From: Pseudomonas sp. TH10
GTDB taxonomy: Bacteria > Pseudomonadota > Gammaproteobacteria > Pseudomonadales > Pseudomonadaceae
Length of the DNA: 46,989 nt
Direction: 5' to 3'
Assembly: GCF_016651255.1 (NCBI RefSeq)
Contig: NZ_JAEKEG010000079.1
Location: forward strand, 1 to 46,989
Position 1 is the stretch's first letter, and each line of letters starts with the position of its first letter. Made by a program: the position numbers and the translations under genes. This document shows, in pieces, positions 46,887-46,989 of this stretch. The notes below the pieces were generated by a model that did not search any database, was not told the origin of the DNA, and saw nothing but the letters and a program-made list of their open reading frames with translations.

Positions 46887-46989
46887 TTAAAGCGCCTTGC
46901 GGTCCGGGTGCAGCGTTTGCTTGTGTGCATGGAGATCGATATCGGAGCGCAGCCCCGCAATGAGCTCGTTGATCTCTCGCCGGCCGTTA
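46887..46989 (-). CDS. C-terminal end of an unrecognised protein (partial)
   Basis: The last 33 residues of a minus-strand frame enter from the right edge and end in TAA at 46887; the tail reads INELIAGLRSDIDLHAHKQ and then TLHPDRKAL. The frame has coding-like composition and lies just beyond the terminator at 46818. The family cannot be told from this piece. Confidence 0.5.
   Translation of the reverse strand, partial: NGRREINELIAGLRSDIDLHAHKQTLHPDRKAL

Overview
The window is about 47 kb of a GC-rich gammaproteobacterial chromosome. It comes almost certainly from the Pseudomonas fluorescens group. The evidence is a mexS-mexT-mexEF-oprN locus in the usual order, the complete polyol operon mtlR-mtlEFGKDYZ, the Pseudomonas-typical families DUF1652 and DUF2790, and P. 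fluorescens-type REP/REPIN repeats between genes. No rRNA, tRNA, CRISPR array, insertion sequence or prophage gene was seen.

Layout. 1-2.3 kb: an FAD-dependent amine-oxidase-like gene (frameshifted, running off the left edge) and a SnoaL-AraC fusion regulator. 2.5-8.0 kb: DUF1652 protein, a UvrD-like helicase, a pirin and phosphoglucomutase. 8.1-11.5 kb: a MocR-type regulator overlapping a long unrecognised gene, preceded by an AT-rich stretch with a small ORF. 11.5-20 kb: mexS, mexT and the RND efflux operon mexE-mexF-oprN. 20-24.6 kb: an AaeB/AaeX/AaeA-like efflux operon and a divergent TPR lipoprotein-like gene. 24.8-35.4 kb: a dense signalling island with a double-domain KaiC-like ATPase, its overlapping hybrid histidine kinase, and a divergent operon of CHASE3-GAF hybrid kinase, CheR, stand-alone CheB, REC-histidine kinase and receiver, plus one more receiver. 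No chemoreceptor, CheW or Hpt protein is present. 35.5-36.8 kb: a glycosyltransferase. 36.9-46.4 kb: the mannitol/arabitol/glucitol regulator and catabolic operon, with REP elements in three of its internal gaps. 46.5-47 kb: a small DUF2790 secreted protein and the end of an unrecognised minus-strand gene.

How the genes work together. MexS and MexT control MexEF-OprN. MtlR controls import (MtlEFGK), oxidation (MtlD) and phosphorylation (MtlY, MtlZ) of polyols. The signalling island looks like an adaptation-capable phosphorelay built around a kinase instead of a chemoreceptor; this is an inference.

A striking property is that eight genes carry small insertions or deletions, several in short homopolymers, while the reading frame on both sides keeps full family similarity without other decay. 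They are the FAD oxidoreductase, the unknown partner of MocR, the FUSC exporter, the TPR gene, the REC-kinase, CheB, the glycosyltransferase and MtlK. The most economical reading is sequencing or assembly error, but real pseudogenes cannot be excluded from the sequence alone.
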